A stretch of 21,363 nucleotides of DNA from Acidobacteriota bacterium (GCA_017860085.1 JAFNAJ010000007.1:1-21363), one strand, 5' to 3'. Positions 9,772 to 17,487 are shown, counted from the stretch's first letter. Notes: generated from the sequence alone by a model not told the origin. Numbers and translations: made by a program.

Positions 9772-9777
9772 AGTGTA
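9772..9777 (-). promoter_or_regulatory. Candidate -10 element for lon
   Basis: TACACT on the minus strand lies 21 bp before the lon ATG, preceded by TTGCGA directly upstream rather than at -35 distance. The implied leader is about 15 nt. There is no recognisable -35, so the support is weak. Confidence 0.3.
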
Positions 9778-9803
9778 TCGCAAGTGCCGAAACGCCCCGG
9801 CCC

Positions 9804-9832
9804 TTGTGCGGCGCGGCGTGGCAGACCACAAT
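9804..9832 (+). promoter_or_regulatory. Candidate promoter of the small zinc-ribbon gene
   Basis: TTGTGC (9804-9809), a 17-bp spacer and CACAAT (9827-9832) precede the small gene. A GGAG at 9839-9842 sits 10 bases before its ATG as the ribosome site. Promoter and ribosome site are both moderate matches. Confidence 0.4.
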
Positions 9833-9852
9833 CGTGCAGGAGCAGGTGCCCG

Positions 9853-10170
9853 ATGGCGATCCCCGAGCGCAACTTCTTCAGCGAGACCCAGGAGACGCGG
9901 CCGACCCCCTTGACGTGCCCGCGCTGCAGGCACCGCGGCGACTACCAGGTGCGTTGGGTGCGGCGCACCAAGAAGGACCGCATCCCGCCGGGCGCCGATG
10001 AACGCGACCGGGCGCTCTACGCGAAACTCCGCGACTACCTGCTACGGCTCGAGGACGAGGTGGTGTGCACGCGGTGCCGACGACGGTTCGAGATCCCCTC
10101 GCACCAGTCGCTGGTCTTCGTCGACGACCTGCAGGGGCTGCCCAGGGACGTCGAGGACGACGAGAACTGA
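9853..10170 (+). CDS. Small double-CxxC (zinc-ribbon-like) protein of unknown function
   Basis: A 105-residue hydrophilic protein with two CxxC knuckles, Cys22/Cys25 (CPRC) and Cys72/Cys75 (CTRC). They flank a basic and then helical middle region (about 30-68), and an acidic tail ends the protein. Four cysteines in two pairs fit one structural zinc site, as in zinc ribbons. I do not recognise the family. The start is supported by GGAG at a 10-base spacing and the gene has a plausible promoter; it is divergent from lon across 102 bp. The frame is open far upstream, antisense to lon, which I treat as coincidental. A nucleic-acid or protein-binding role would be usual for such a fold, but nothing here proves it. 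Confidence 0.72.
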   Translation: MAIPERNFFSETQETRPTPLTCPRCRHRGDYQVRWVRRTKKDRIPPGADERDRALYAKLRDYLLRLEDEVVCTRCRRRFEIPSHQSLVFVDDLQGLPRDVEDDEN

Positions 10171-10183
10171 CGCCGTCAGCGTT

Positions 10184-10280
10184 CGGCTGTGAGCATTCAG
10201 CCGCGTGGTGGGATTGCGCCGACCGCTGATGGCTGGGAGCTGGTGGCCGAGCGCCCATGGCCACCCCCGCGGACTGCGGG
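10184..10280. terminator. Cluster of hairpins between convergent genes
   Basis: The 111-bp gap between the converging genes contains three inverted repeats: CGGCTG/CAGCCG (10184-10189 with 10198-10203), GGTGGCC/GGCCACC (10242-10248 with 10259-10265) and CCCGC/GCGGG (10266-10270 with 10276-10280). None is followed by a U-tract. If they terminate transcription, they act as simple GC-rich or bidirectional stem structures. Confidence 0.35.
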
Positions 10281-10281
10281 T

Positions 10282-11007
10282 CTAGTAGATGAACGGAAGG
10301 ATCCGCCAGCGGACCTGACGCTGGTAGCGCACGTAGGCATCACCGAAGCTGTCGACCAGTGATCGTTCCTCCCAACGCACCGCCACGGCCAGGTAGGCGG
10401 CTGTTGCGGCGACGAAGGTGAAACGACCGAGCGTCATGTCGGGCGTGCCCCCGAGCACGAGCAGCGTGCCGAGGTAGATGGGGTGCCGCACCCAGCCGTA
10501 CGGACCCGCGGTGGTGAGCGGCGTGATCTCGCGTGCGGGTGCCGTGGGCGGTGACTCGCGGCGAATGCCGGCGAAGTGGAGGATCTCGAGGGACCGCACC
10601 GCGCGCACCAGGACCAGCAAGCCCATCAGCTGAAGGCCACGGCCGATCCAGGCCCACGGCGAGTGGAGCCGCCACGCGTAGCCAGCGACCGGCTGCCAAA
10701 GCGCGCACATGCCGAAGAAGAGCAGGCTGGCCACCCACACGTAGACGGCCCGCTCGGACTGTGGGCCCACGATGCGCGAGATCCAGGCCTTCGGCGCCGA
10801 GCGAGCCATCAGGCTGTGGTGGCTGGCGAACAGGAGAAAGAGGACGAGGTTCATGGAAACCGCGACGACGGGCGCCACGCCCGATTCGTCCGGAACCGTG
10901 CCGAGGCGACCCATGTACACCCAGATCCCGTACGCCAGCGACGCGACGAAGAGCAGTCCGCCGCCCCAGGTGAGCGCTACGCAGCCGGAAGTGTGCCGGT
11001 GACCCAT
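10282..11007 (-). CDS. NnrU/MddA-like integral membrane methyltransferase
   Basis: A 241-residue multi-pass membrane protein with hydrophobic segments near 12-32, 46-62, 88-105, 120-138, 172-186 and 195-210. The catalytic-type ICMT/PEMT motif GPYGWVRHPIYLG spans 168-180 and RWEER is at 211-215. The middle region (HHSLMARSAPK... ERAVYVWVASL) resembles NnrU and methanethiol S-methyltransferase (MddA) proteins, which use SAM to methylate small or lipid-soluble substrates in the membrane. Substrate assignment is tentative. The ATG is at 11005-11007. The gene is divergent from the ketosynthase operon across only 36 bp, with a TATAAT box on its strand, and a functional link to that operon is possible. 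Confidence 0.75.
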   Translation of the reverse strand: MGHRHTSGCVALTWGGGLLFVASLAYGIWVYMGRLGTVPDESGVAPVVAVSMNLVLFLLFASHHSLMARSAPKAWISRIVGPQSERAVYVWVASLLFFGMCALWQPVAGYAWRLHSPWAWIGRGLQLMGLLVLVRAVRSLEILHFAGIRRESPPTAPAREITPLTTAGPYGWVRHPIYLGTLLVLGGTPDMTLGRFTFVAATAAYLAVAVRWEERSLVDSFGDAYVRYQRQVRWRILPFIY

Positions 11008-11030
11008 GTTTCACGCGTCGAGGGACCCAC

Positions 11031-11037
11031 TATTATA
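11031..11037. promoter_or_regulatory. Overlapping divergent -10 elements
   Basis: The 36-bp gap between two divergent genes contains one A/T island. Read on the minus strand, it gives a perfect TATAAT (11037-11032), about 25 bp before the MddA-like start. Read on the plus strand, it gives TATTAT (11031-11036), which would start transcription at about the ketosynthase ATG (11044). No good -35 element is visible on either side. Confidence 0.5.
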
Positions 11038-11043
11038 GGGAGC

Positions 11044-12372
11044 ATGGCGACACGCTCGGCGCGCGTGGTGATCTCGGGCATCGGCGCGGTGTCGCCGTTC
11101 GGCGTCGGGCGCGAGCGATTCTGGTCGGCGCTCGTCGCCGGCGAGAGCGCCACGCGCCTGCTCGACGACCTCGACCCGGCCATCTACCCGTGCCGCGTGG
11201 CGGCTCCGCTGCCAGCGTTCAGCATGGAGGATGCACCGGCGGTGCCCGGCGGGCATGCCCCGCCTGGGGCGGTGGCGGGGGAGGGCCCCGCCCGAGCCGT
11301 GGGCGACCGCGCCGATCCCAAGCGCTACGCGCGCGTGTCGTTGGCTGCGGTGGTGGCCGGATGCGAGGCGTGGGCAGACGCGGGGCTGTCGCGTGCCGAG
11401 CCTGGCGGCGGCGTCGTGATCGGCACCGGCGCCGGGGGAATCGATATCGGAGAGCAACAGTACCGCGAGTACTTTCAGGGCAGTGGCCGGCGCGTCACGC
11501 CCTACGCCATTCCCGTCTCCATCTGCGGCATGGTGTCGAGCGAGGTGTCGATCGCGCTCGGTCTCCAGGGCATCAGCCACGTGCTTTCGACCGGATGCAC
11601 GAGCTCGACCGATGCGATCGGGTATGCCGCCGCCATGGTGCGGGCCGGCGAATTCGACGTGTTGCTGTCGGGAGGCGCCGACGCGTGCGTGACGCCGGGC
11701 ATGATGTTCGGGTTCTCCCGGATGCGGGTGATGGCCACGCGCTTCAACGACCGACCGGCGGCGGCGTCGCGCCCGTTCGACCGCGACCGCGACGGGTTCG
11801 TGCTCGGCGAGGGTGCCTGGATGGTGGTCCTCGAACGCGAGGACCGGGCCCGCGGTCGGGGTGCCCCGATCTACGCGTTCGTCGAAGGCTACGGCTCGAC
11901 CTGTGATGCGTACCACCGGGTGCAGATGGATCCGGCCGGCGAGCAGATCGTGCGGGCGATGCGCCTGGCGATCGAGCGGTCGGGGCGAGCGCTCGAGGAG
12001 ATTGGCTACGTCAACTACCACGGCACCTCCACGCCGCTGAACGACGCGATTGAAGTGCGGTGCGTGCGGCGCCTGTTCGGGACGCGTGCTGCCGGACTGC
12101 CGGGATCGTCCGTCAAGTCGATGATTGGGCACCCCCAGGGCGCAAGCGGCGCCGCGGGGGTCGTCACGGCGGCGCTCGCGCTGTCGCGGGGTGTGCTGCC
12201 TCCGACGATCAACCAGGAGCACCTTGATCCGGAGTGCGACGTCGACGTGATTCCCAACGTGTCGCGCCGAGCGTCCCCCGCGGCTGCGCTCTGCAATTGC
12301 CTCGGTTTCGGTTCAAAGAACAGCGCCCTCGTGCTCGGCGCGCCCGCATCGCCCCGTCCATCCGATGGTTGA
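11044..12372 (+). CDS. Beta-ketoacyl-ACP synthase (KAS II / FabF-like)
   Basis: A 442-residue thiolase-fold ketosynthase that condenses an acyl-thioester with a malonyl-ACP. The catalytic triad is intact: Cys185 in STGCTSS, His326 in YHGTSTPLND and His363 in the IGHPQGASGA box, with the supporting Lys358 in SVKSMIG. The C-terminal GFGSKN matches FabF's glycine loop. A Gly/Ala/Pro-rich stretch (about 60-92) looks like an extra flexible insertion. The frame is open upstream, but the ATG at 11044 gives the expected SGIGAVSPFG start. It heads an operon with a flavoprotein (8-base overlap) and a membrane methyltransferase. With no ACP, malonyltransferase or other fab gene nearby, a specialised lipid or polyketide pathway is more likely than primary fatty acid synthesis. 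Confidence 0.88.
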   Translation: MATRSARVVISGIGAVSPFGVGRERFWSALVAGESATRLLDDLDPAIYPCRVAAPLPAFSMEDAPAVPGGHAPPGAVAGEGPARAVGDRADPKRYARVSLAAVVAGCEAWADAGLSRAEPGGGVVIGTGAGGIDIGEQQYREYFQGSGRRVTPYAIPVSICGMVSSEVSIALGLQGISHVLSTGCTSSTDAIGYAAAMVRAGEFDVLLSGGADACVTPGMMFGFSRMRVMATRFNDRPAAASRPFDRDRDGFVLGEGAWMVVLEREDRARGRGAPIYAFVEGYGSTCDAYHRVQMDPAGEQIVRAMRLAIERSGRALEEIGYVNYHGTSTPLNDAIEVRCVRRLFGTRAAGLPGSSVKSMIGHPQGASGAAGVVTAALALSRGVLPPTINQEHLDPECDVDVIPNVSRRASPAAALCNCLGFGSKNSALVLGAPASPRPSDG

Positions 12373-13519
12373 GGTGCTGATCGTCGGCGCTGGCCCGGCC
12401 GGGACGACTGCAGCCCTCGTGCTGGCGCGGGCGGGCGTCCGCGTGCTGGTCGTCGACCGGGCGCGGTTTCCCAGGGACAAGCTGTGCGGCGACACGGTCA
12501 ATCCCGGAACGCTGGCGTGGCTCAGGGCGCTGCGTCTCGATGACCGCATTGAGCGGGAGTCCCTTGCCCTCGACGGCATGATGGTGACCTCGCGGTCGGG
12601 ACAGGCGGTCGTGTCCGACTACGGGCGCGGCATTCGCGGGAGGGCCCTGCCGCGCCGCCTGCTCGACCTCGTCCTGCTCGAGGCCGCGGCCCACGCGGGC
12701 GCGCGCGTCGAGCAGGGTGCCCGGGCCACGGAGGCCATTCTGGAGCACGGCACGACCGTGCGGGGCGCGAGCATTCTCGCCCGCGGACGACGAACGCGGA
12801 TTCCGGCCAGGGTGACCATTGCTGCAGATGGGCGCCGATCAACGCTGGCGTTCTCACTCGGGCTCGCGCGACAGCCAGCGGCGCCTCGGCGATGGGCTAT
12901 CGGGATGTACATGACGGACGTGGCCGGCCTCAGCGCTCGCGGCGAAATGCACCTGCGGCCGGGCCACTATGTCGGCATAGCCCCGCTGCCAGGTGGGCTC
13001 GCCAACGTCTGCCTGGTCGTGACACCACGTCCGGGATTTGGCGACCCTGGGGCTTTGCTGCGCGCCACCCTCTCGGCCGATCCCATCCTCTCGGAACGCT
13101 TCGTCGCGGCCCGCGCAGCCAGCCCGGTGAGCTGCCTGGGCCCGCTCGCGGTGGATGCCAGTTGTGCAGGCATGCCCGGCCTGCTGCTGGCCGGCGATGC
13201 GGCTGGCTTCATCGATCCGATGACCGGCGACGGCCTGCGGTTTGCCGTGCAGGGCGGCGTCCTGGCCGCGCAGGCCGCACTCGAGGTGCTCGAGCACGGT
13301 CGCACGGATGCGCACGTGCGGTTGGCCAGGCGCCGTGCGGAGGCCTTTGCGGCCAAGCAGCGGTTCAATCGCACGTTGCGCGCGCTCATCGGGACGAGGG
13401 CTGGCCTGGGCCTTGGACAGTTGGCCGCACGTCTGACGCCGTCGCTGGTGCGCAGCTTCATCCGGCGTGCGGGCGACATCGATCTCGCGGTGCACGGCGC
13501 GGAGAAGGACACCGCGTGA
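12365..13519 (+). CDS. FAD-dependent oxidoreductase (geranylgeranyl reductase / flavin monooxygenase family)
   Basis: A 384-residue group-A-type flavoprotein. The FAD-binding GAGPAG is at 8-13, the DRARFPRDKLCGD motif at 31-43 is typical of geranylgeranyl reductases and related halogenase-type hydroxylases, and the second FAD motif LLLAGDAAGFIDP spans 273-285 with an ADG fingerprint at 154-156. I see no halogenase WxWxIP motif. Reactions open to this family are saturation of isoprenoid double bonds or hydroxylation of an aromatic or polyketide ring. The ATG overlaps the end of the ketosynthase gene by 8 bases and the stop overlaps the next start by one base, so all three genes are translationally coupled. 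By analogy with SrsC in alkylresorcinol loci, it may oxidise the ketosynthase product. Confidence 0.85.
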   Translation: MVEVLIVGAGPAGTTAALVLARAGVRVLVVDRARFPRDKLCGDTVNPGTLAWLRALRLDDRIERESLALDGMMVTSRSGQAVVSDYGRGIRGRALPRRLLDLVLLEAAAHAGARVEQGARATEAILEHGTTVRGASILARGRRTRIPARVTIAADGRRSTLAFSLGLARQPAAPRRWAIGMYMTDVAGLSARGEMHLRPGHYVGIAPLPGGLANVCLVVTPRPGFGDPGALLRATLSADPILSERFVAARAASPVSCLGPLAVDASCAGMPGLLLAGDAAGFIDPMTGDGLRFAVQGGVLAAQAALEVLEHGRTDAHVRLARRRAEAFAAKQRFNRTLRALIGTRAGLGLGQLAARLTPSLVRSFIRRAGDIDLAVHGAEKDTA

Positions 13520-14040
13520 TGCTTCACCTCGGTGCAGGCCTGGCCACTGTCGCCGCCTGCATGCTCGCGGAAACCTGGGTGTCGCGTCGGCACGAGCAGG
13601 TGTTGAGAGGCCGTGGAGCCATCGAACCCCAGGGGGACGTCTACGCGCTGATGAGCCTGACCTACCCGGGAGGCTTCGCGGTCATGGCCCTCGAGGCCTG
13701 GTCACGGGGCCGTCCGGGCCTGGGGTGGGTCGCGGGCGGAGCCGCACTGTTCGCCCTGGCCAAGTTCCTCAAGTACGCCGCGATTGCGACGCTGGGCGAC
13801 CGCTGGACGTTCAAGGTGCTCGTGCTGCCAGGCGCTCCCCTCGTGCGGTCGGGGCCCTACCGCTGGATCGACCATCCCAACTACGTGGCCGTCGTCGGTG
13901 AACTGATCGGAGCCGCGTGCTACTTCGGAGCCGCCGTCACCGGTCCCCTCGTGCTCATCGGTTTCGGCGCGCTGATCGCTCGGCGCGTCACGGTCGAACG
14001 CGCCGCGCTCGCGTCGGCCGCCGCCCAACCCCCTCGCTGA
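13519..14040 (+). CDS. ICMT-type membrane methyltransferase (SrsB/BpsB-like)
   Basis: A 173-residue membrane protein with hydrophobic segments near 2-20, 43-62, 68-92 and 128-153. The isoprenylcysteine carboxyl methyltransferase motif GPYRWIDHPNY spans 112-122; the usual Arg before HP is Asp119 here. RVTVERAAL (156-164) ends the SAM-binding region. The closest functional parallels are the SrsB/BpsB methyltransferases that O-methylate alkylresorcinols or alkylpyrones beside a polyketide synthase. The ATG at 13519-13521 overlaps the preceding TGA by one base (TGATG). The last gene of the cluster, it ends 59 bp before the next gene. Confidence 0.8.
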   Translation: MLHLGAGLATVAACMLAETWVSRRHEQVLRGRGAIEPQGDVYALMSLTYPGGFAVMALEAWSRGRPGLGWVAGGAALFALAKFLKYAAIATLGDRWTFKVLVLPGAPLVRSGPYRWIDHPNYVAVVGELIGAACYFGAAVTGPLVLIGFGALIARRVTVERAALASAAAQPPR

Positions 14041-14078
14041 TCGGCACCCCGTTTCCGTCGCACCTCGAGCGGCCGGGC

Positions 14079-14084
14079 TATAAT
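14079..14084 (+). promoter_or_regulatory. TATAAT -10 element of the TPR/DUF4159/MoxR operon
   Basis: A perfect TATAAT lies 16 bp before the ATG at 14100, so the leader would be only about 9 nt with no Shine-Dalgarno. A TTTCCG lies upstream at 14052-14057, but with an over-long 21-bp spacer. The site marks the start of the long downstream operon. Confidence 0.55.
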
Positions 14085-14099
14085 GGCCGCACGTTCCCA

Positions 14100-16697
14100 A
14101 TGGCGACAGATTCATCCAGGCGGGGGAGTCCTCCCGCGCGGCGGGCGTGCATCTTGCTGCACAGGTTCGCCGTGGCCATCATCGTCGCAGCCGCGATCGC
14201 GGCCGTGCCGGGCTCCGTCCCGGCGCAGCCCGCGCCTGGATCCGCACACCGCGCGGCGATCGAGGCACGCGCGACGCAGGCGGTCGCGCGCGGACAGTTC
14301 GGTGCGGCGGTCGACCTCGTCGATGAGTTCGATGCCACCGACGGGTTCCGGTTGCTGATCGAGGGCCGGGTGGCCCTCGAGCGCGGCGAGTATGACCGAG
14401 CGCTGGAGTTGCTGGGTCGTGCCCGGCTCATCGACCCCCAAGGTGAGGCGGCCCTCGAACTTGGGCTGCTCCACATGACGCTCGGCCAGACCGAGCCTGG
14501 GGCGCGGGTCTTGTCCGCAGTGGTTGAGAGCGGCGCCGCGTCGCATGACGCACGCGGCCTCGCGAGGGCGGCGCGCGCCGCGCGCGCGCTCGGACAGTAT
14601 CGCCTGGCCAACTCGCTGTTCCGGAACGCGTCGCGACTCGCACCCGACAGCGCGTCCATCAACACGTGGTGGGGCGAGCTGTTTCTCGAGAAGCACAACC
14701 GGTCGGAAGCGCAGGCGCTCTTCAATCGCGCCATCGAGGCTGATCCCGACTACGCGCCAGCCCAGGTGGGTCTCGCCATGGTGCTGGCCGACGACGACCC
14801 CCCAGCGTCGGCGCTGGCCGCACAGCGCGCTTTGGTCATCAATCCAGCATCCGTCGTGGCCTGCGTTCACCTGGCGCGTCTCGCCGCCGACAGCGATCGT
14901 GACGCCGACGCCCAGGCCATGCTGTCGCGGGCGCTCGAGGTCAACCCTTCGAGCTTCGAGGCTCGAGCGCTGAGGGCCGCGCTGGCGAGGGCCGACGACC
15001 AGATCGAGCCGTTTCAACGGGAGGTGACCGCACTGCTGGCGTTGCGACCGTCGTATGGCGAGGTCTATCGGGTCACGGCCGAGGCGCTCGCGCGTCGCTA
15101 TCGGTTCGACGAGGCGCTCGAGATGGCCGAGCGCGCCGTCGAGGTGGACGCCGCGAACGCGCGCGCACGTGCCGAGCTCGGCTTGCTGCTCCTCAGGACG
15201 GGTGACGAGGCCCGTGCGCGACAGGTCCTCGAGCGGGCGTTCGAACAAGACCCCTTCGACGCGGTCACCTTCAACCTGCTCGGGCTGCTCGACACGCTCG
15301 CGCAGTTCGAGACCGTCGAGCGAGAGACCGTCCACGTGCGCCTGCATCCCGACGACGCGCCGGTGCTGCGGGAGCTTGCCCCAGCGCTTGCGGTGGAGGC
15401 CCTCGCCACGCTGAGCGCGCGCTACGCGTTCGAGCCGCGGGGACCGATCCTCGTGGAGCTCTTCCCGCGTCATGACGATTTCGCGGTTCGAACGCTCGGA
15501 CTTCCCGGCATGATCGGCGCGCTGGGCGCCTGCTTTGGTCGGGTGGTCACGCTCGACTCTCCCCGCGCCAGGCCGCCCGGCACCTTCAACTGGGAGGCGA
15601 CGCTGTGGCACGAGATGGCGCATGTCATCACGCTCCAGATGTCGGCGCAGCGCGTGCCGCGCTGGCTGAGCGAGGGTGTCTCGGTGTTCGAGGAGCGGCG
15701 AGCCCGGTTGGGGTGGGGGCGCGAATCGCACGAGGAGTTCGTTCGCGCGTTCGCCGAGGGGCGCACGCTGCCACTCTCGTCGCTGGCCCGCGGATTCACC
15801 GACCCGACCACGATCACGCTCGCGTACCATCAGGCGTCGCTCGTGGTCGAGCACATCGTCGAGCGCTTCGGGGAGGCGGCGCTTCACGGCCTGCTGCGCG
15901 CGTTTGGCGAGGGGCTCGACGAGCCGGCTGCCCTGCGACGGGCGCTGGGCGTCGACGTCGAAGAACTGCAGGTGTCGTTCAGCGCCTACCTCGACGACCG
16001 CTATGGGGCGGTCCGCGTGGCGCTGGCGACGCCAGATGACGCCGTCACGGCCATCACGTCGAGCGATGTGCCAGCCTTGCGCGAGGCTGCTCGCGAGCAC
16101 CCGGGGAGTTTCGAGGTGCTGATGGCCCTGGCGAAGGCCCTTACCTCCGAGGGCGATCGTCGCGGCGCGCTGGACGCGTATGCCCGGGCCGACGCGCTGG
16201 TGCCGGGACTGACCGGCGAGTCCAGTCCACGCGCAGCAATGGCGTCGGCGGCCGAGCGGATCGAAGATCCCGAGACGGCCATGCGATCGCTCGAGGTCCT
16301 GCTCGAGCACGATCCCGCGGCGCTCGAGCCCGCGCGGGCGCTCGCCCGGTGGGCCGAGACGACCGGGGATCGCCAGCGGGCGGCGAACGCGAACAGCCGC
16401 ATCGCTTCGGTGACGCCGTTCGACGCCGAGGCTCACGGCGCGCTGGGTCGTCTGGCAATGGGGGAGGGGCAGCTCGAGCGTGCGATTTGGCGATTCGGGC
16501 TGGCGCTGGCGGCCGGGCCGGCGGATCCGAGCGTGGTGCACACCGATCTCGCCGAGGCCCTCGTGCTGGTGGGCCAGCCACGCGAGGCCAAACGGCACGT
16601 GATTGCGGCGCTCGAGCGGGCGCCGCGCTACGAGCGGGCGCAGGATCTGCTGCTCCGCCTGGTAGACGGAGACTCGACCCGTGCCGTGCGCCCGTGA
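14100..16697 (+). CDS. Secreted TPR protein with an HExxH (peptidase MA-like) metallopeptidase domain
   Basis: An 865-residue exported protein. The N-terminus has basic residues, a hydrophobic core (about 22-38) and an AQ-P cleavage-like site near 43, so it should leave the cytoplasm. Tetratricopeptide-like repeats fill about 55-400. A central gluzincin-type peptidase domain (about 410-640) follows, with zinc ligands His504 and His508 (HEMAH), catalytic Glu505 and third ligand Glu525 in RWLSEG. More TPR-like repeats run from about 665 to 850. The zinc site is complete, so hydrolysis is plausible; the substrate is unknown. The ATG at 14100 is chosen because it directly precedes the signal peptide and follows a TATAAT box; the open frame upstream lies in the previous gene. 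It overlaps the DUF4159 gene by 17 bases. Confidence 0.85.
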   Translation: MATDSSRRGSPPARRACILLHRFAVAIIVAAAIAAVPGSVPAQPAPGSAHRAAIEARATQAVARGQFGAAVDLVDEFDATDGFRLLIEGRVALERGEYDRALELLGRARLIDPQGEAALELGLLHMTLGQTEPGARVLSAVVESGAASHDARGLARAARAARALGQYRLANSLFRNASRLAPDSASINTWWGELFLEKHNRSEAQALFNRAIEADPDYAPAQVGLAMVLADDDPPASALAAQRALVINPASVVACVHLARLAADSDRDADAQAMLSRALEVNPSSFEARALRAALARADDQIEPFQREVTALLALRPSYGEVYRVTAEALARRYRFDEALEMAERAVEVDAANARARAELGLLLLRTGDEARARQVLERAFEQDPFDAVTFNLLGLLDTLAQFETVERETVHVRLHPDDAPVLRELAPALAVEALATLSARYAFEPRGPILVELFPRHDDFAVRTLGLPGMIGALGACFGRVVTLDSPRARPPGTFNWEATLWHEMAHVITLQMSAQRVPRWLSEGVSVFEERRARLGWGRESHEEFVRAFAEGRTLPLSSLARGFTDPTTITLAYHQASLVVEHIVERFGEAALHGLLRAFGEGLDEPAALRRALGVDVEELQVSFSAYLDDRYGAVRVALATPDDAVTAITSSDVPALREAAREHPGSFEVLMALAKALTSEGDRRGALDAYARADALVPGLTGESSPRAAMASAAERIEDPETAMRSLEVLLEHDPAALEPARALARWAETTGDRQRAANANSRIASVTPFDAEAHGALGRLAMGEGQLERAIWRFGLALAAGPADPSVVHTDLAEALVLVGQPREAKRHVIAALERAPRYERAQDLLLRLVDGDSTRAVRP

Positions 16698-17487
16698 TCG
16701 CGCGCTCGCCCCGACGGTCGCGTGCCTCGTGGCCATCGCGATGCTATGCGTCGACGCGCTCGGCCGCGGCGTCTTCGCGCAACAGCCGTCGTCGGACCAA
16801 GGCCGATTTGCCGGGCTCGAGTGGACCTTCGTGCGGATCCGCTACGAGTCGTGGAATACCGAGTCGTTTCAGGCGCGCTACTGGAGCGATCCCTGGGCGA
16901 TCGACGGTCCCGCGGCCGAGCAGAACCTGTCGCGTCGCGTCAAGAGCGTGACCTCCATCCGCGTGCACGAGCCCATCGTGCTCACGATTGAGGACCCCGA
17001 CCTCATGGCGCACCCGTGGATCTACTTTGTCGAGCCCAGCAACCTGCGGCTCACCGACGCGGAGATCCCCGTGCTCAGGGAATTCCTGCTGCGCGGCGGC
17101 ACGGCCACGCTCGATGACTTCCATGGTCCTTACGAGTGGGAGCTCGTCGAGCAGGAGTGGAAACGCGTCTTCCCAGACCGTCGGATCGTCGACCTCGACC
17201 CGTCGCACCCGGTCTTCAGCTGTTTCTACACGATCGACCGGTATCCGCAGATTCCCGGCCTGGGGGCCTTCTTCGCCGGGCGCACGTGGGAGAAAGGCGG
17301 CGTGGAGCCGCGCCTGCGGGCGATTCTCGACGACCGGGGCCGGGCGATGGTGCTGATGAACTGGAACACCGACATGGGCGACGGCTGGGAGTGGTCGAAC
17401 GCGGAGGAGTACCCCGGCTACATCCAATACACCGCCGAGGCGTATCGGATGATGATCAATGAGATCGTCTACGCGCTGACCCACTGA
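16681..17487 (+). CDS. DUF4159 family secreted protein
   Basis: A 268-residue protein beginning with a signal peptide (hydrophobic core about 11-28, cleavage-like FAQ near 32-34). It continues as a DUF4159 domain: WTFVRIRY, a YWSDPWAIDGP region, then IYFVEPSNLRLTD, LREFLLRGGTATLDDFHG and a C-terminal NWNTDMGDGWEW stretch. The fold is thought to be glutamine-amidotransferase-like, and no function is established. Family members commonly sit beside MoxR, DUF58 and BatA genes, as here. The GTG at 16681-16683 overlaps the end of the TPR gene by 17 bases; later GTG and ATG codons at 16729 and 16741 would truncate the signal peptide. It probably works in the periplasm with the envelope module encoded downstream. 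Confidence 0.85.
   Translation: MPCARDRALAPTVACLVAIAMLCVDALGRGVFAQQPSSDQGRFAGLEWTFVRIRYESWNTESFQARYWSDPWAIDGPAAEQNLSRRVKSVTSIRVHEPIVLTIEDPDLMAHPWIYFVEPSNLRLTDAEIPVLREFLLRGGTATLDDFHGPYEWELVEQEWKRVFPDRRIVDLDPSHPVFSCFYTIDRYPQIPGLGAFFAGRTWEKGGVEPRLRAILDDRGRAMVLMNWNTDMGDGWEWSNAEEYPGYIQYTAEAYRMMINEIVYALTH

Noticed and set aside
9751..9933. 61-codon upstream extension of lon
   Set aside because: The added residues are Arg/Ala-rich with no similarity to Lon N-termini, and they overlap the divergent small gene and its promoter.
10576..11043. 156-codon upstream extension of the ketosynthase frame
   Set aside because: It lies antisense to the MddA-like membrane gene, and the family N-terminus begins at the ATG at 11044.
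13917..14099. Upstream extension of the TPR gene into the ICMT gene
   Set aside because: It would bury the signal peptide and precede the TATAAT box.
14112..16736. 874-residue minus-strand open frame opposite the TPR gene
   Set aside because: Composition is typical of a shadow frame, and the plus strand has a signal peptide, TPRs and a complete zinc site.
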